This document shows, in pieces, positions 33,989-42,996 of a stretch of DNA of 64,000 nt. Location of the stretch: the NCBI GenBank assembly GCA_014360755.1, contig JACIWX010000003.1, forward strand, positions 91,678-155,677, written 5' to 3'. A model generated the notes under the pieces. That model saw only the letters and a program-made list of their open reading frames with translations. It made no database searches and had not been told where the DNA came from. The stretch is from Chloroflexota bacterium (lineage in GTDB: Bacteria > Chloroflexota > Anaerolineae > UBA2200). Positions within the stretch are counted from its first letter, which is position 1. The number at the start of each line of letters is the position of its first letter. A program made the position numbers and the translations under genes.

Positions 33989-35341
33989 TTACCGGAGAGG
34001 GGAAGCAGCATAATCCTGGCCCAGTATCAACCGGATATCTACATTGCTTTGTACATTCGTGTAGCGGAGCACATTTTCGGGCAGGATATGAAAGCGCTGC
34101 ACAAGGGCGTTCACCGTGTTTGCCTTCCCGGTGTAATCTATGAGGACGGTTTTGGCGTAATCAAAGCGGTCTGCATTACTGAATGAAACCACCGTATAAC
34201 CCAGGCTTTTCAGGTATTCGGCGGTGCGCTGTGCCAGTCCTGGCGTGAGTGTGCCATTCTGCACTTCGATTTTGGCTGCCTCTTGTGCGATCAAATCCTT
34301 CTCCGAAGGGCCAGCCTTGCTCGAAGCAGAGCCACTGAATAGCTCGTCCACTAGTGCGCGCACACGGGCACGATCGGGAATCAGCACCTGTGCGCCATCG
34401 GGAGTGACCTGCGGTGTGGTCATGGTTTCATCAATCACAGCATTCTTGATGTTTTCCGCGGGAATCTCACGCCCCAGTTTCGCCAGCGTGTACATTTCGC
34501 TCAGGGTCAAATCCGTCTGTACCGAATCTCCCACGATGCGGAGTATCTCTGGGATTTTAGTCAGGGGGATGTTCAGGCTGAGCACCTTATCGCGGATGGC
34601 TTTCAAAACCTGTTGCTGCCGTTTGGCGCGCGTGAAATCGCTGCTTCCATGGCGCACGCGAGCATACTGGAGCGCAGTTTTGCCATCCATGTGTTGTATA
34701 CCTGCGGGAATGTCCACAGTCATGTACCCGTAATTTTCGTCAGGGTACTTGTCATCGTGGATTGGCTCTTTGACGTCAATCGTGATGCCCCCAATGGCAT
34801 CCACGATCTTTTCAAAGCCTTCAAAGTTTACCCGGATGTAGTAGTGTATGGGTACACCAAGGGTATATTGCACCGTTTTCTTGGCTAAAGCAGGCCCGCC
34901 TCCCGGGTACTTGTCCCGTTCACCGAGAAAGTGGGCGGTGTTGATGCGGTTCTCGGAGTAGCCTGGAATAGGCACCCACAAGTCGCGAGGTATAGAGAGC
35001 ATCGCGGCTGTCTTGCTCCGCGGGTCTATCGTAACCACGATCATTGTATCGGTGCGGCTGGGTCCTTTTTCGTTGGCGCGCTTGTCTATGCCCAGCAACA
35101 GGATGTTCACGCGCTCCTTAGCAATATCGGGCAGTTCTTCTTGCGGAGCCCGTCCTTGTTCGAGTCCAGGTTGTACAGGCATGCCTAGTTGGGCATGGGC
35201 GACAAAGTCTTTAATGGTAGTATAGAAAAGGTAGCCCGAATAGACGCCTCCGGCGACAAAAATGACCAGCAGAGCGCCTAAGAAAAGCCATTTCCAACGG
35301 GGCATTGTTGTCCGGGATGCCCTTGGAGCTTTGCGTAACAT
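33989..35341 (-). CDS. LytR-CpsA-Psr (LCP) family cell-wall ligase
   Basis: 450 residues from MLRKAPRASR, with GGGAGG 5 nt upstream; the frame continues 72 nt back without a ribosome site. One N-terminal membrane helix (~18-38), then the LCP domain (RTDTMIVVTIDPRSKTAAMLSIPRDLWV; the NRINTAHFLGE and LQYARVRHGSSDFTRAKRQQ conserved Arg motifs) and a C-terminal LytR_C domain (VEVQNGTLTPGLAQRTAEYLKSLGY). LCP enzymes transfer lipid-linked glycopolymers to peptidoglycan or proteins outside the membrane. Confidence 0.93.
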   Translation of the reverse strand: MLRKAPRASRTTMPRWKWLFLGALLVIFVAGGVYSGYLFYTTIKDFVAHAQLGMPVQPGLEQGRAPQEELPDIAKERVNILLLGIDKRANEKGPSRTDTMIVVTIDPRSKTAAMLSIPRDLWVPIPGYSENRINTAHFLGERDKYPGGGPALAKKTVQYTLGVPIHYYIRVNFEGFEKIVDAIGGITIDVKEPIHDDKYPDENYGYMTVDIPAGIQHMDGKTALQYARVRHGSSDFTRAKRQQQVLKAIRDKVLSLNIPLTKIPEILRIVGDSVQTDLTLSEMYTLAKLGREIPAENIKNAVIDETMTTPQVTPDGAQVLIPDRARVRALVDELFSGSASSKAGPSEKDLIAQEAAKIEVQNGTLTPGLAQRTAEYLKSLGYTVVSFSNADRFDYAKTVLIDYTGKANTVNALVQRFHILPENVLRYTNVQSNVDIRLILGQDYAASPLR

Positions 35342-35445
35342 GCAACCTCCCAAAACCAAGATTGATGCGATTATAGCATAAGCGTTACAGTTGGGCAAAA
35401 AGTTCCCACACAAAATTTTAGATAAACAAATGAGTTTCTGATCCC

Positions 35446-36261
35446 CTAGGTAACATCAACTACAGAGGAGATGCGCTGGATAATCTCATCAACAAGCTGC
35501 TCGTTGCTGATGGTAATGCGAATGGCTCCTTCAGGACAGATACTGACACAACGTCCGCAACCGCGACAAGCATCGCTGATGACGGCACGTCCCTCCACCA
35601 GATGGATGGCATCCACAAAGCAAACATCCTGGGTGCACGTGCCGCAGCCTGTACAGCCCTCGCCCACCGTAACCGTTACGCCAGGCATGCGGTGCACTTG
35701 TTCGCCGATCGCAGGCGCTACGTAGGGCAACACGCGCCACAGACAGCAACAAGGGCAACAATTGCAGATAGTCAGCAGCCTGTCCCCGGGCCCAACGCCT
35801 AGCCAGACGGTGTCCAATTTGTTCCGCCCAATCAAATGCACGAGGCCAGCTTCGCGGCAACGGCGCACATGCTCTAGTGCCTCTTCTTTGCTCACATGCC
35901 GCCCAAGTTTGGGATTGATGCGTGAAGCAGCCTCGCCAAGGAACAGGCAACCCAGGTCCCTTGGGTAATTTTGGCACTTTTCCGCCTCACGGCAAATACA
36001 AAAATTCATGATCCAATGGTATGAGGCTTTGTCAATGAAATAATCCACGACCTGGGATGGCAATACCATGCTCTCAGGGGCATCAAGCGTTTGATAGATG
36101 GAAATCACGTGGTCACGGGTCAGGTAGATGAGGTCATCGCCTTCAGCCAGCCAATGCTGCATCAAGGAGCCAATGAGAGGCCACCTCGTGAGCCTGGCAA
36201 CAGCAAAGCGGTTGGGGAAAGCCTTTTTGATGAGTTCGACGAACCATACTGGCGTAGCCAT
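35446..36261 (-). CDS. Cys-rich ferredoxin-like protein with two C-terminal 4Fe-4S motifs
   Basis: 271 residues from MATPVWFVELI, behind GAGGATACC; the frame starts 21 nt earlier at TTG. The N-terminal half has FCICREAEKCQNYP and GCLFLGEAA, the middle has ICNCCPCCCLW, an unusually dense Cys cluster, and the C-terminus holds CTGCGTCTQDVC and CRGCGRCVSICP, two classic 4Fe-4S motifs. Cytoplasmic electron carrier or sensor. It ends the operon of aldo/keto reductase, hydroxyacyl-CoA dehydrogenase and crotonase and may link them to ferredoxin-level electrons. Confidence 0.8.
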   Translation of the reverse strand: MATPVWFVELIKKAFPNRFAVARLTRWPLIGSLMQHWLAEGDDLIYLTRDHVISIYQTLDAPESMVLPSQVVDYFIDKASYHWIMNFCICREAEKCQNYPRDLGCLFLGEAASRINPKLGRHVSKEEALEHVRRCREAGLVHLIGRNKLDTVWLGVGPGDRLLTICNCCPCCCLWRVLPYVAPAIGEQVHRMPGVTVTVGEGCTGCGTCTQDVCFVDAIHLVEGRAVISDACRGCGRCVSICPEGAIRITISNEQLVDEIIQRISSVVDVT

Positions 36262-36289
36262 GGTATCCTCGGCTTCTTTCAAGGGTGGT

Positions 36290-37075
36290 TTAGCGCCGGA
36301 AACGGCTGAAATCGGGTTTGCGCTTCTCCAGAAAGGCGGTCATCCCCTCGCGGAACTCTGCGCTGCCGTAGATTGACGACAGCATTTCGATAGCAAGGTT
36401 GAAAGACCCATATTGCCAGTCGCTGGCGTAATTCAGCGCGAGCTTGGAGACGCGCAGAGCCTGTGGGCTGAGCTCCAAAATGCGCGTCGTCCACGCTTGG
36501 AGCTCAGCCTCGAACTGCGCTTCAGGCACGGCTTTGTTGCACCAACCGAGCCGTTCTGCCTCTGCCGCAGAGTAGCGCTGGCAGAGGAAGATAATCTCAC
36601 GGGCGCGCTTTTCCCCCACAATGCCAGGCAAGAACTGGGTACCACCGAAGATGGGCGCGCTGCCTACGGTTGGTCCTACTTGGCCAAAGATGGCGTTCTC
36701 AGCAGCCAATGTCAAGTCACAGGCAACGTTGATTTCGTTGCCACCTCCCAGACAATAGCCACGCACAGCAGCGATCACCGGCACTGGAGCCTGGCGAATA
36801 CGCCACAGCAGGTCTGTAAAGCGGCGCAAGAAAAGACGGCCAGTCTCGGGTGTTAGATTACACATCTCTGTGATGTCTCCCCCCACGCAGAACGCACGCT
36901 CCCCAACGCCGGTAATCACGATGGCACCAATGGATCGGTCTGCGCTGGCATCCTCCAAAGCCTGGGTCATCTCTAGTACCGTCTGTGTGCGAAAAGCATT
37001 GAGCACCTGAGGGCGGTTGATAGCAATGGTGGCTACGCCATTGCTTTTTTCACAGAGGATGTCTGTATAAGGCAT
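36290..37075 (-). CDS. Enoyl-CoA hydratase/isomerase family protein, MenB-like
   Basis: 261 residues, crotonase length. Oxyanion-hole motifs are ERAFCVGGDIT and GYCLGGGNEINVACDLTLAA. The stretch FGQVGPTVGSAPIFGGTQFLPGIVGEKRAREIIFLCQRY resembles dihydroxynaphthoyl-CoA synthase (MenB) and ring-opening hydrolases more than plain enoyl-CoA hydratase. In this operon with a 3-hydroxyacyl-CoA dehydrogenase, a hydratase or C-C hydrolase role in acyl-CoA breakdown is more likely than menaquinone synthesis. It lies 27 nt after the dehydrogenase gene. Confidence 0.85.
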   Translation of the reverse strand: MPYTDILCEKSNGVATIAINRPQVLNAFRTQTVLEMTQALEDASADRSIGAIVITGVGERAFCVGGDITEMCNLTPETGRLFLRRFTDLLWRIRQAPVPVIAAVRGYCLGGGNEINVACDLTLAAENAIFGQVGPTVGSAPIFGGTQFLPGIVGEKRAREIIFLCQRYSAAEAERLGWCNKAVPEAQFEAELQAWTTRILELSPQALRVSKLALNYASDWQYGSFNLAIEMLSSIYGSAEFREGMTAFLEKRKPDFSRFRR

Positions 37076-37102
37076 GGGCCATCCTTCTTTCTACGGCTGA
37101 GG

Positions 37103-37954
37103 TTATGAGGGATATTCGTAAAAGCCTTTGCCCGTCTTGCGCCCCAGATGGCCAGCCTGCGCCATCTTACGCAGCAGGATGGGTGCGCGGTAGCGGTCAT
37201 CTTTGTAATTCGCATACAGCGCATCGAGGACATGTAGGACGATGTCCAAGCCAATCAAATCCGCAAGTGCCAGCGGCCCCATAGGCAGGTTGTAGCCCAA
37301 TTTCATCGCCTTATCCAATGCGTCGCGCTCAGCCACGCCTTCCTGCAGGGCGAAGATCGCCTCGGAAACGAGCATGATGCCCACACGGGTGGTGACAAAA
37401 CCAGGGAAATCCCTCACCACGACCGGCTCCTTGCCCACCTTCTTGGCGAATTCGACCACTGCCTGTACAGTGGCTTCGCTGGTTTCCATAGCCTGGATGA
37501 TCTCGATAAGTTGCATTACCGGAGCGGGGTTGAAAAAGTGAATGCCGATTACCCGCTCGCGCTTCTCCACCGCCGTAGCAATTTCGGTGATGGGCAATGA
37601 ACTGGTATTGCTGCCGAGGATGGCTTGGTCGCCTACGTACTGTTCCATCTCGTGGAATAATTTCTTTTTCAACTCAATGTTTTCCGGTGCGGCTTCGACC
37701 ACCAAATCCACTGCGGATAGGGCTTTTGCCAGGTCGCCGGTGTACAGGATACGGGCGCGTGTCCCTTCCGCTTCGTCCTTTGTCAAGCGTCCTTTTTCCA
37801 CTTCACGCTCCACTAGCTTGTGGTGGTATGCTTGTGCCTTAGTCAATTGTTCAGGGATGGGATCATACAGACGGGTGGAAATGCCAGCTCTTGCCGTAAC
37901 ATAGGCGATTCCACTGCCCATCGTGCCGCTTCCGATGATGGCTACCTTCTGCAT
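37103..37954 (-). CDS. hbd: 3-hydroxybutyryl-CoA dehydrogenase
   Basis: 283 residues, typical length. NAD-binding loop GSGTMGSGIAYVTARAG (~8-24), Ser in GSNTSSLPITEIA, the catalytic His in GIHFFNPAPVM with Glu in the following helix, and C-terminal helical domain ending KTGKGFYEYP. It interconverts 3-hydroxyacyl-CoA and acetoacetyl-CoA in beta-oxidation or butyrate-type fermentation. It is in an operon with the MenB-like crotonase downstream and an aldo/keto reductase upstream (52 nt). Confidence 0.93.
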   Translation of the reverse strand: MQKVAIIGSGTMGSGIAYVTARAGISTRLYDPIPEQLTKAQAYHHKLVEREVEKGRLTKDEAEGTRARILYTGDLAKALSAVDLVVEAAPENIELKKKLFHEMEQYVGDQAILGSNTSSLPITEIATAVEKRERVIGIHFFNPAPVMQLIEIIQAMETSEATVQAVVEFAKKVGKEPVVVRDFPGFVTTRVGIMLVSEAIFALQEGVAERDALDKAMKLGYNLPMGPLALADLIGLDIVLHVLDALYANYKDDRYRAPILLRKMAQAGHLGRKTGKGFYEYPS

Positions 37955-38006
37955 CGTCTCTCCTCCTCTTTGAAGTTTTTGGCTTGGTCATTTAACCGTG
38001 AGCGTT

Positions 38007-39167
38007 TTAACGCAAACATTCCTCATAAGGGCGGCCACGTGCCAGCACCAGATCCACGCGCTCCATCCACATACTGACGGGGATGTGCTGAGGGCATAAT
38101 TCTTCACACTGTTGACATTTGGTGCATTTGTCTGCCCTTGCCTGTTCAGGAATGTTTTGATAACCGGAGCGCGCTTCCTCAATGGCGTTGTATATGGCTC
38201 CATAGTTGAATTGACGAAAGACGCGCGGGATGTCCACCCCACTTGGACAGGGCATGCAATAGCCACACGCGGTGCATGGAATGGGGCATAGTTCGTTATA
38301 TTTAGCGCGCACACGGGCGATAATTTCCAGTTCTTCCTGGCTCAATATGCCAACCCCCGAACGGTCGGCACTGGCAAGGTTCTCCTCTACCTGTTGCATG
38401 GTGCTCATCCCACTGAGCACCACAGAGACTTCGGGTTGGTTCCATAGCCATTGCAGTGCCCAATCGGCTGGCGTTCGCTTTTTCGGAGCGCTGTCCCAGA
38501 TTTTCTGCACGGGTTCCGGAGGGTTGACCAATCTGCCGCCGAGCAAAGGCTCCATAACTACCACTGCCAGCCCTTTGGATGCTGCATATTGCAAGCCTTT
38601 GGTACCAGCCTGATGGTTGATGTCCATGTAGTTATATTGTATCTGGCAGAAGGTCCATTTCTCATACGCATCCACAATTTCCTGGAACACGGGGTACTCA
38701 TCATGGAAGGAGAAGCCAAGGTATCCGATGCGCCCATCGGCGATTGCCTTCTCTGCCCATGGAAGCACTCCCAGGTCACGCACTTTGGTCCATTCTGCCT
38801 TGTTCAAGGAATGCAACAGGTAGAAATCAATGTGTTCGGTCTGCAACTTGCGTAGTTGCTCATTCAGGTAGCGGTCGAAATCGGCTGCGCTTTGCACCAA
38901 CCAACAGGGTAGTTTGGTTGCCAACCTGACTTTGGCTCGGTAGCCATCCTGCAGTGCTCGTCCCAGGAAAGGTTCGCTGTTTCCTCCGTGATATGGATAG
39001 GCCGTGTCAATGTAGTTCACGCCGTGGTCGATCGCGTAGCGGATCATGCGCGTTGCTTCTGGCTCATCAATGTCAGCGGGGTTTGGGCTTTTCGTGGGCA
39101 ATCGCATGCAGCCAAATCCCAGTGCGGATACCTTCCAGTCCAGTTTGCCAAATGTTCGGTATTGCAT
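38007..39167 (-). CDS. Aldo/keto reductase with C-terminal ferredoxin motifs
   Basis: 386 residues from MQYRTFGKLDW, behind GAGG at 8 nt; the frame runs 309 nt further upstream, but that part is unlike the family. AKR barrel: Asp and Tyr in NYIDTAYPYHGGNSE, then Lys in the LATKLP strand and DFYLLHSLN. The C-terminal ~95 residues contain CPIPCTACGYCMPCPSGVDIP and CTKCQQCEELCP, the 4Fe-4S domain typical of this AKR subgroup. Acts on carbonyl compounds; physiological substrate unknown. Confidence 0.9.
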   Translation of the reverse strand: MQYRTFGKLDWKVSALGFGCMRLPTKSPNPADIDEPEATRMIRYAIDHGVNYIDTAYPYHGGNSEPFLGRALQDGYRAKVRLATKLPCWLVQSAADFDRYLNEQLRKLQTEHIDFYLLHSLNKAEWTKVRDLGVLPWAEKAIADGRIGYLGFSFHDEYPVFQEIVDAYEKWTFCQIQYNYMDINHQAGTKGLQYAASKGLAVVVMEPLLGGRLVNPPEPVQKIWDSAPKKRTPADWALQWLWNQPEVSVVLSGMSTMQQVEENLASADRSGVGILSQEELEIIARVRAKYNELCPIPCTACGYCMPCPSGVDIPRVFRQFNYGAIYNAIEEARSGYQNIPEQARADKCTKCQQCEELCPQHIPVSMWMERVDLVLARGRPYEECLR

Positions 39168-39316
39168 TGTGTCTACCTCTTCTCCCTGGTGTGAGTGGGT
39201 TGCTGCCTTGGGAAGCACAGGCAGTGCTGTAAGCCCGTCCGGGTAAGGCCAAGGCAGCGAAGATACCACTTTAGGATAACACACAACCTGGCAAGAAGCA
39301 AAGTGGACAGGTATGC

Positions 39317-40771
39317 CTAGGTCGCCTTGGTTGAGGCGGATTGGGCATTCGCAAGAGGCAATGTGAAATGAAAAGTGGAGCCCTTGCCCAGCGTGCTCTC
39401 TGCCCAAATGCGTCCGCCATGGGCTTTTACCAGGCTCTGAGCAATTGAGAGGCCGAGACCACTCCCCCCGGGCCAATGCTCATTGCGGGAGCGAGCAGGG
39501 TCAGCGCGCCAGAAACGCTCGAAAACAAAGGGTAAATCCTCGGGGGCAATGCCCTCGCCAGTGTCTGCTACCGTGATTTCCACACCTTCGTTGGTTGCTA
39601 TAGCGCTGACGGTAATTGCGCCTCCTGCGTGGGTATGCCGCAAGGCATTGACCAGCAGGTTATGCAATACCTGGGCTATGCGGTCAGAATCGGCGTGCAC
39701 AAGGGGCAATCCCTCGGGCACTTGCAGGGTGAGTTTCACCTCTTGGGCTTCCGCCGCAGGGGTCAGGTGGGCTACTGTGCTGCGCAGTACCTGGCTCACA
39801 TCTGTAGGTTGTAGGTTCATATGTAGTTGTCCGGCATCAGCCAAGGCTAACTCCCGCAAGTCATCTACCAGGCGGGCGAGCAGGCGAGTCTGGTCATAGA
39901 GACGCGCAATCTCCGCCTTGTCCAGCGTATAGACGTCATCCAGGATGGCTTGCAGGTTGCCCTGCAACACACTGAGTGGGGTACGTAATTCATGGGCTAC
40001 ATCAGCCATCAAATTTTTCCGCAATTGCTCCGCTTGCTCCAATGCAGCAGCCATCTCATTGAAAGCCTGAGAGACCTCGGCGATCTCGGCACTGCCGCCC
40101 ACCTCTACACGCCGGCTGAAATCCCGGTTAGCGACGGCGCGCGCCGCAACGGCAAGCCGCTGCAAAGGAGCAGAGAGGGTACGGCTAAAAGCGACGCCTA
40201 GCAGCACGCCCAGCACGCCTGCGAGAATTGCTCCAGCCAGCAAGACCTGGCGCAGGCGGTCGAAAAAGCGTTGCTCAATGGGGCCCAGGATGGCGGACTG
40301 GATGGGCAATGCAACCACCAAACGGCCAACCACTTTGCCGCCTACTTCGATATCGATTGCCGCCGCCGCCTCATCGGGAGTCAACCGCCGGCCTGGATGC
40401 TGTTGCATACGGTCGTACAAAACACGCCCAGTGGCATCCGTCAGGACCAGCTGTACCCGGCTGCCTCCAGGAAAGGTCATGCCGCGCATTCTTCCCACCA
40501 TAGGCTGGGACATGCCTGTCATCTGCTGCAGGATGGTCTCCACTTCCTGCCAGCGTTCCAGCAGTACCTCCACCCCTTGCCAACTACCGTGATTCTTGTA
40601 ATAGAGAGCCAAGGCTTGCACTAAAGGTTCGTAACGCCATGGATCTCGGTAGGACAGGTAGAAGCGGAAGGCTTCCCCAGCCCGCATATTCGCCATGATG
40701 GCAACGACTCCCAGAGTGACCAGGGTGATCAGGGTGAAAGCCAAGGTTAACCGTACCCAAAGCCGGTTCAT
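39317..40771 (-). CDS. Sensor histidine kinase (BaeS-like)
   Basis: 484 residues. Membrane helices at ~8-28 and ~172-195 flank an extracytoplasmic sensor; HAMP at ~196-248; dimerisation/phosphoacceptor helix DVAHELRTPLSVLQGN; ATPase with N box HNLLVNALRHT, G1 DTGEGIAPED, F box FVFERFWRAD and G2 GGSGLGLSIA. The start overlaps the response regulator stop as ATGA. With HtrA, a Spy-like protein and a MacAB-type pump nearby, an envelope-stress input is plausible. Confidence 0.95.
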   Translation of the reverse strand: MNRLWVRLTLAFTLITLVTLGVVAIMANMRAGEAFRFYLSYRDPWRYEPLVQALALYYKNHGSWQGVEVLLERWQEVETILQQMTGMSQPMVGRMRGMTFPGGSRVQLVLTDATGRVLYDRMQQHPGRRLTPDEAAAAIDIEVGGKVVGRLVVALPIQSAILGPIEQRFFDRLRQVLLAGAILAGVLGVLLGVAFSRTLSAPLQRLAVAARAVANRDFSRRVEVGGSAEIAEVSQAFNEMAAALEQAEQLRKNLMADVAHELRTPLSVLQGNLQAILDDVYTLDKAEIARLYDQTRLLARLVDDLRELALADAGQLHMNLQPTDVSQVLRSTVAHLTPAAEAQEVKLTLQVPEGLPLVHADSDRIAQVLHNLLVNALRHTHAGGAITVSAIATNEGVEITVADTGEGIAPEDLPFVFERFWRADPARSRNEHWPGGSGLGLSIAQSLVKAHGGRIWAESTLGKGSTFHFTLPLANAQSASTKAT

Positions 40772-41496
40772 TGTTGCCCTTCCTTCACCTGGCGTGTTTC
40801 AGGACGCAGGCGGTAGCCTACGCCAAATACTGTCTCAATCAATTCTGTCCCTAATCCAGGCCCGCCCACTTGATCCAGTTTGCGGCGCAGGTTCTTGATA
40901 TGGCTATCCACGGTGCGATCTAACCCTTCGTAGCTGTAGCCTAAGCCCTTCTCAATCAGTTCTAAGCGCGTTAGGGCGTAGCCAGGGTGTTCCGCCAGCG
41001 TGCGCAGCAAGCTGAACTCCGTGGGTGTCAAGTGGACAGGCTGGCCATTGACCTCCACTTCATGGCGGTCAACGTCAATGCGCAAGGGTCCTGTTTGGAT
41101 CACTTTGGGCAAGAGGGGTTCTCCCCGGACGCGCCGCAGCACCGCGCGCACGCGGGCGATCACTTCGCGTGGATTGAATGGCTTGGTGACATAGTCATCC
41201 GCACCCAATTCTAGGCCGAGGATTTTATCCCCATCCTCCACACGGGCGGTGAGCATGATGATGGGTATGGCAGCCAGGTTTGCATCGCCGCGCACGACGC
41301 GCGTTACTCCCCAGCCATCGCGATTGGGGAGCATCAGGTCCAGCAGCACCAGGTCAGGGCGTTCGCTGCGGATGAGGTGCAACGCCATGTTCCCGTCGTA
41401 GGCGACGAAAACCTGGAATCCTTCCTTTTCCAGATAGGCACGCAATAGCCGCACAATTTGTGGGTCATCATCAACTACCAGAATCCGTTGCGGCAT
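40768..41496 (-). CDS. OmpR/PhoB-family response regulator
   Basis: 242 residues. Receiver domain with acidic pocket VVDDDP, phospho-acceptor Asp53 (LLDLMLPNRDG) and Lys in VTKPFN; C-terminal winged helix (LTPTEFSLLRTLAEHPGYALTRLELIEK ... YEGLDRTVDSHIKNLRRKL). AAGGAG precedes the ATG, and an extended -10 promoter lies 40 nt upstream. Cognate kinase overlaps downstream. Confidence 0.96.
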   Translation of the reverse strand: MPQRILVVDDDPQIVRLLRAYLEKEGFQVFVAYDGNMALHLIRSERPDLVLLDLMLPNRDGWGVTRVVRGDANLAAIPIIMLTARVEDGDKILGLELGADDYVTKPFNPREVIARVRAVLRRVRGEPLLPKVIQTGPLRIDVDRHEVEVNGQPVHLTPTEFSLLRTLAEHPGYALTRLELIEKGLGYSYEGLDRTVDSHIKNLRRKLDQVGGPGLGTELIETVFGVGYRLRPETRQVKEGQQ

Positions 41497-41535
41497 GAGC
41501 TTCTCTCCTTACGGCCTGGATTGCTAGGTAGTGAT

Positions 41536-41544
41536 ATTATACCA
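41536..41544 (-). promoter_or_regulatory. Extended -10 promoter for the two-component system
   Basis: Minus-strand TGGTATAAT ~40 nt before the response regulator ATG. It lets this pair be expressed apart from the htrA gene upstream. Confidence 0.6.
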
Positions 41545-41577
41545 CTGGTGAGCAGATAATCATATGTGTTAGGCATC

Positions 41578-42846
41578 TCAAGAACTACGTGGCTGCTCTC
41601 CAATCTGCACTTCGACAACCCGCTTCTGCCCATCGCGTAGGATGGTCAGGCTCACCGTATCGCCGATGGTGGTTTTGGTCTCCAGGTAGACGGTCAGATC
41701 CTGGAAATTGTTGACTGCCTGGCCGTTGATGGCGATGATGACATCGCCGTCGAGCGGTACTTGATAGCGCCCCAATCGTGCCATGCGGCTGCTACCCTTG
41801 ATCCCTGCCCTGTCAGCTGGCCCACCACTGACCACGTTGGTTACCAGCAAGCCATTATCCACAGGCAGGTTCATGCCTGCCTCGCGCAACATTTTTGCGG
41901 TGGAAGGCGTCAACGACAATAACTCCACTCCCAACCAAGGATGAGGGTAGTATCCTTGGGTGATGAGCTTGGGCACTACACGCTGCACGGTATTCGCTGG
42001 GATGGCAAAGCCAATTCCTGCCGAGGCGCCACTGGTACTGATGATTTGCGAATTGACACCGATGACATAACCATCCAGGTCGAGCAATGGCCCACCAGAG
42101 TTGCCAGGATTGATGGCGGCATCGGTTTGGATTGCCTCGCCGATAAAGCGGTTGTCCGCAGGGCTTTGAATGATCCTGCCCAGCGCACTGATCACGCCCA
42201 TGGTCAGCGTCTGCTGCAAGCCAAAGGGATTCCCAATGGCTAGGACGATTTGCCCCACTTTTAGCCGCGCTGAATCGCCCAAGGCGAGTGGCTTAGCCAG
42301 GTCCTTGCCCGCCTCTATACGGATGACAGCGAGATCGTTGGTCGGGTCAACGCCCACAATGGTAGCCTCGTAAGTGCCTCCTCCGGCGAGGGTAACCAGG
42401 AGTTCCTGTGCGTTTTCCACGACATGGTAGTTGGTTACAATGTGCCCGTCACTATCGTAGACAAAGCCTGAACCGGTTCCCTCTTGCGGGATGGGTTGCA
42501 TGAACCAGTCATAGGCATAGCTGCGCGTGGTGATGTTCACCACAGCGGGTGCTGCCGAGTTGTATACGCTGATGAGCTGCGCTTGTAGGGCTTGGGCTGC
42601 CGTTTGCACATCGAAAGAGAGCGGTGCAGCAGGTGAGGCTGCAATGGACGCGGTTGTTGCCTCCGTCGTAGCCGGTGCCTCTGCAGCGTGCGACGCTGGC
42701 GCAGCAACGGTTGCCGTGGGCGCGGCAGCGATCGGCACGGCTGTTGCCTCTGCCGTAGCGCGTGGCAGGCTACACCCAGCCCCTGCAAGCAGCAGTATCA
42801 ACGCGATGATGATCAAGTTCTGACGCATGTGAAGCGTTTTGTCCAT
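41578..42846 (-). CDS. HtrA/DegP-type trypsin-like serine protease with PDZ domain
   Basis: 422 residues. A hydrophobic signal segment ends in LAGAGCS; the Cys could be lipidated, but the -3 residue is Gly, so this is a weak lipobox. A ~60-residue Ala/Thr/Pro linker follows. Catalytic triad: His in IVTNYHVVEN, Asp in DPTNDLAVIRI, Ser in INPGNSGGPLLD. One PDZ domain (~300-410, LLVTNVVSGGPADRAGIKG). It should degrade or refold damaged exported proteins. GGAGG lies 7 nt before the first ATG. A hairpin separates it from the Spy-like gene. Confidence 0.94.
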   Translation of the reverse strand: MDKTLHMRQNLIIIALILLLAGAGCSLPRATAEATAVPIAAAPTATVAAPASHAAEAPATTEATTASIAASPAAPLSFDVQTAAQALQAQLISVYNSAAPAVVNITTRSYAYDWFMQPIPQEGTGSGFVYDSDGHIVTNYHVVENAQELLVTLAGGGTYEATIVGVDPTNDLAVIRIEAGKDLAKPLALGDSARLKVGQIVLAIGNPFGLQQTLTMGVISALGRIIQSPADNRFIGEAIQTDAAINPGNSGGPLLDLDGYVIGVNSQIISTSGASAGIGFAIPANTVQRVVPKLITQGYYPHPWLGVELLSLTPSTAKMLREAGMNLPVDNGLLVTNVVSGGPADRAGIKGSSRMARLGRYQVPLDGDVIIAINGQAVNNFQDLTVYLETKTTIGDTVSLTILRDGQKRVVEVQIGEQPRSS

Positions 42847-42931
42847 TTTTCATCCTCCATTTCGTGCCAATGAATGGTGAACTACCACAATGAGAACAAG
42901 AGTTGGGTGTCTCATGCTCTGGATAGACAGT

Positions 42932-42966
42932 GAGGGGCGAACCGATCAGCGCTCGGTTCGCCCCTC
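42932..42966. terminator. 14-bp perfect hairpin between the Spy-like gene and htrA
   Basis: GAGGGGCGAACCGA (42932-42945), 7-nt loop, TCGGTTCGCCCCTC (42953-42966). There is no U-run on either side, so it may attenuate, stabilise the mRNA end or bind protein rather than act as a simple terminator. Confidence 0.5.
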
Positions 42967-42996
42967 GTCCAAATGAGACTTCCAGAAAATTGGGCG

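Noticed and set aside
38007-39476. 489-residue version of the aldo/keto reductase
   Set aside because: The extra ~100 N-terminal residues are unlike the family and lack a ribosome site; the start at 39167 matches known proteins.
41578-42846. HtrA-like protein called as a definite lipoprotein
   Set aside because: Residues before the Cys are A-G-A-G, with Gly at -3 where Leu/Val/Ile is expected; left as uncertain.
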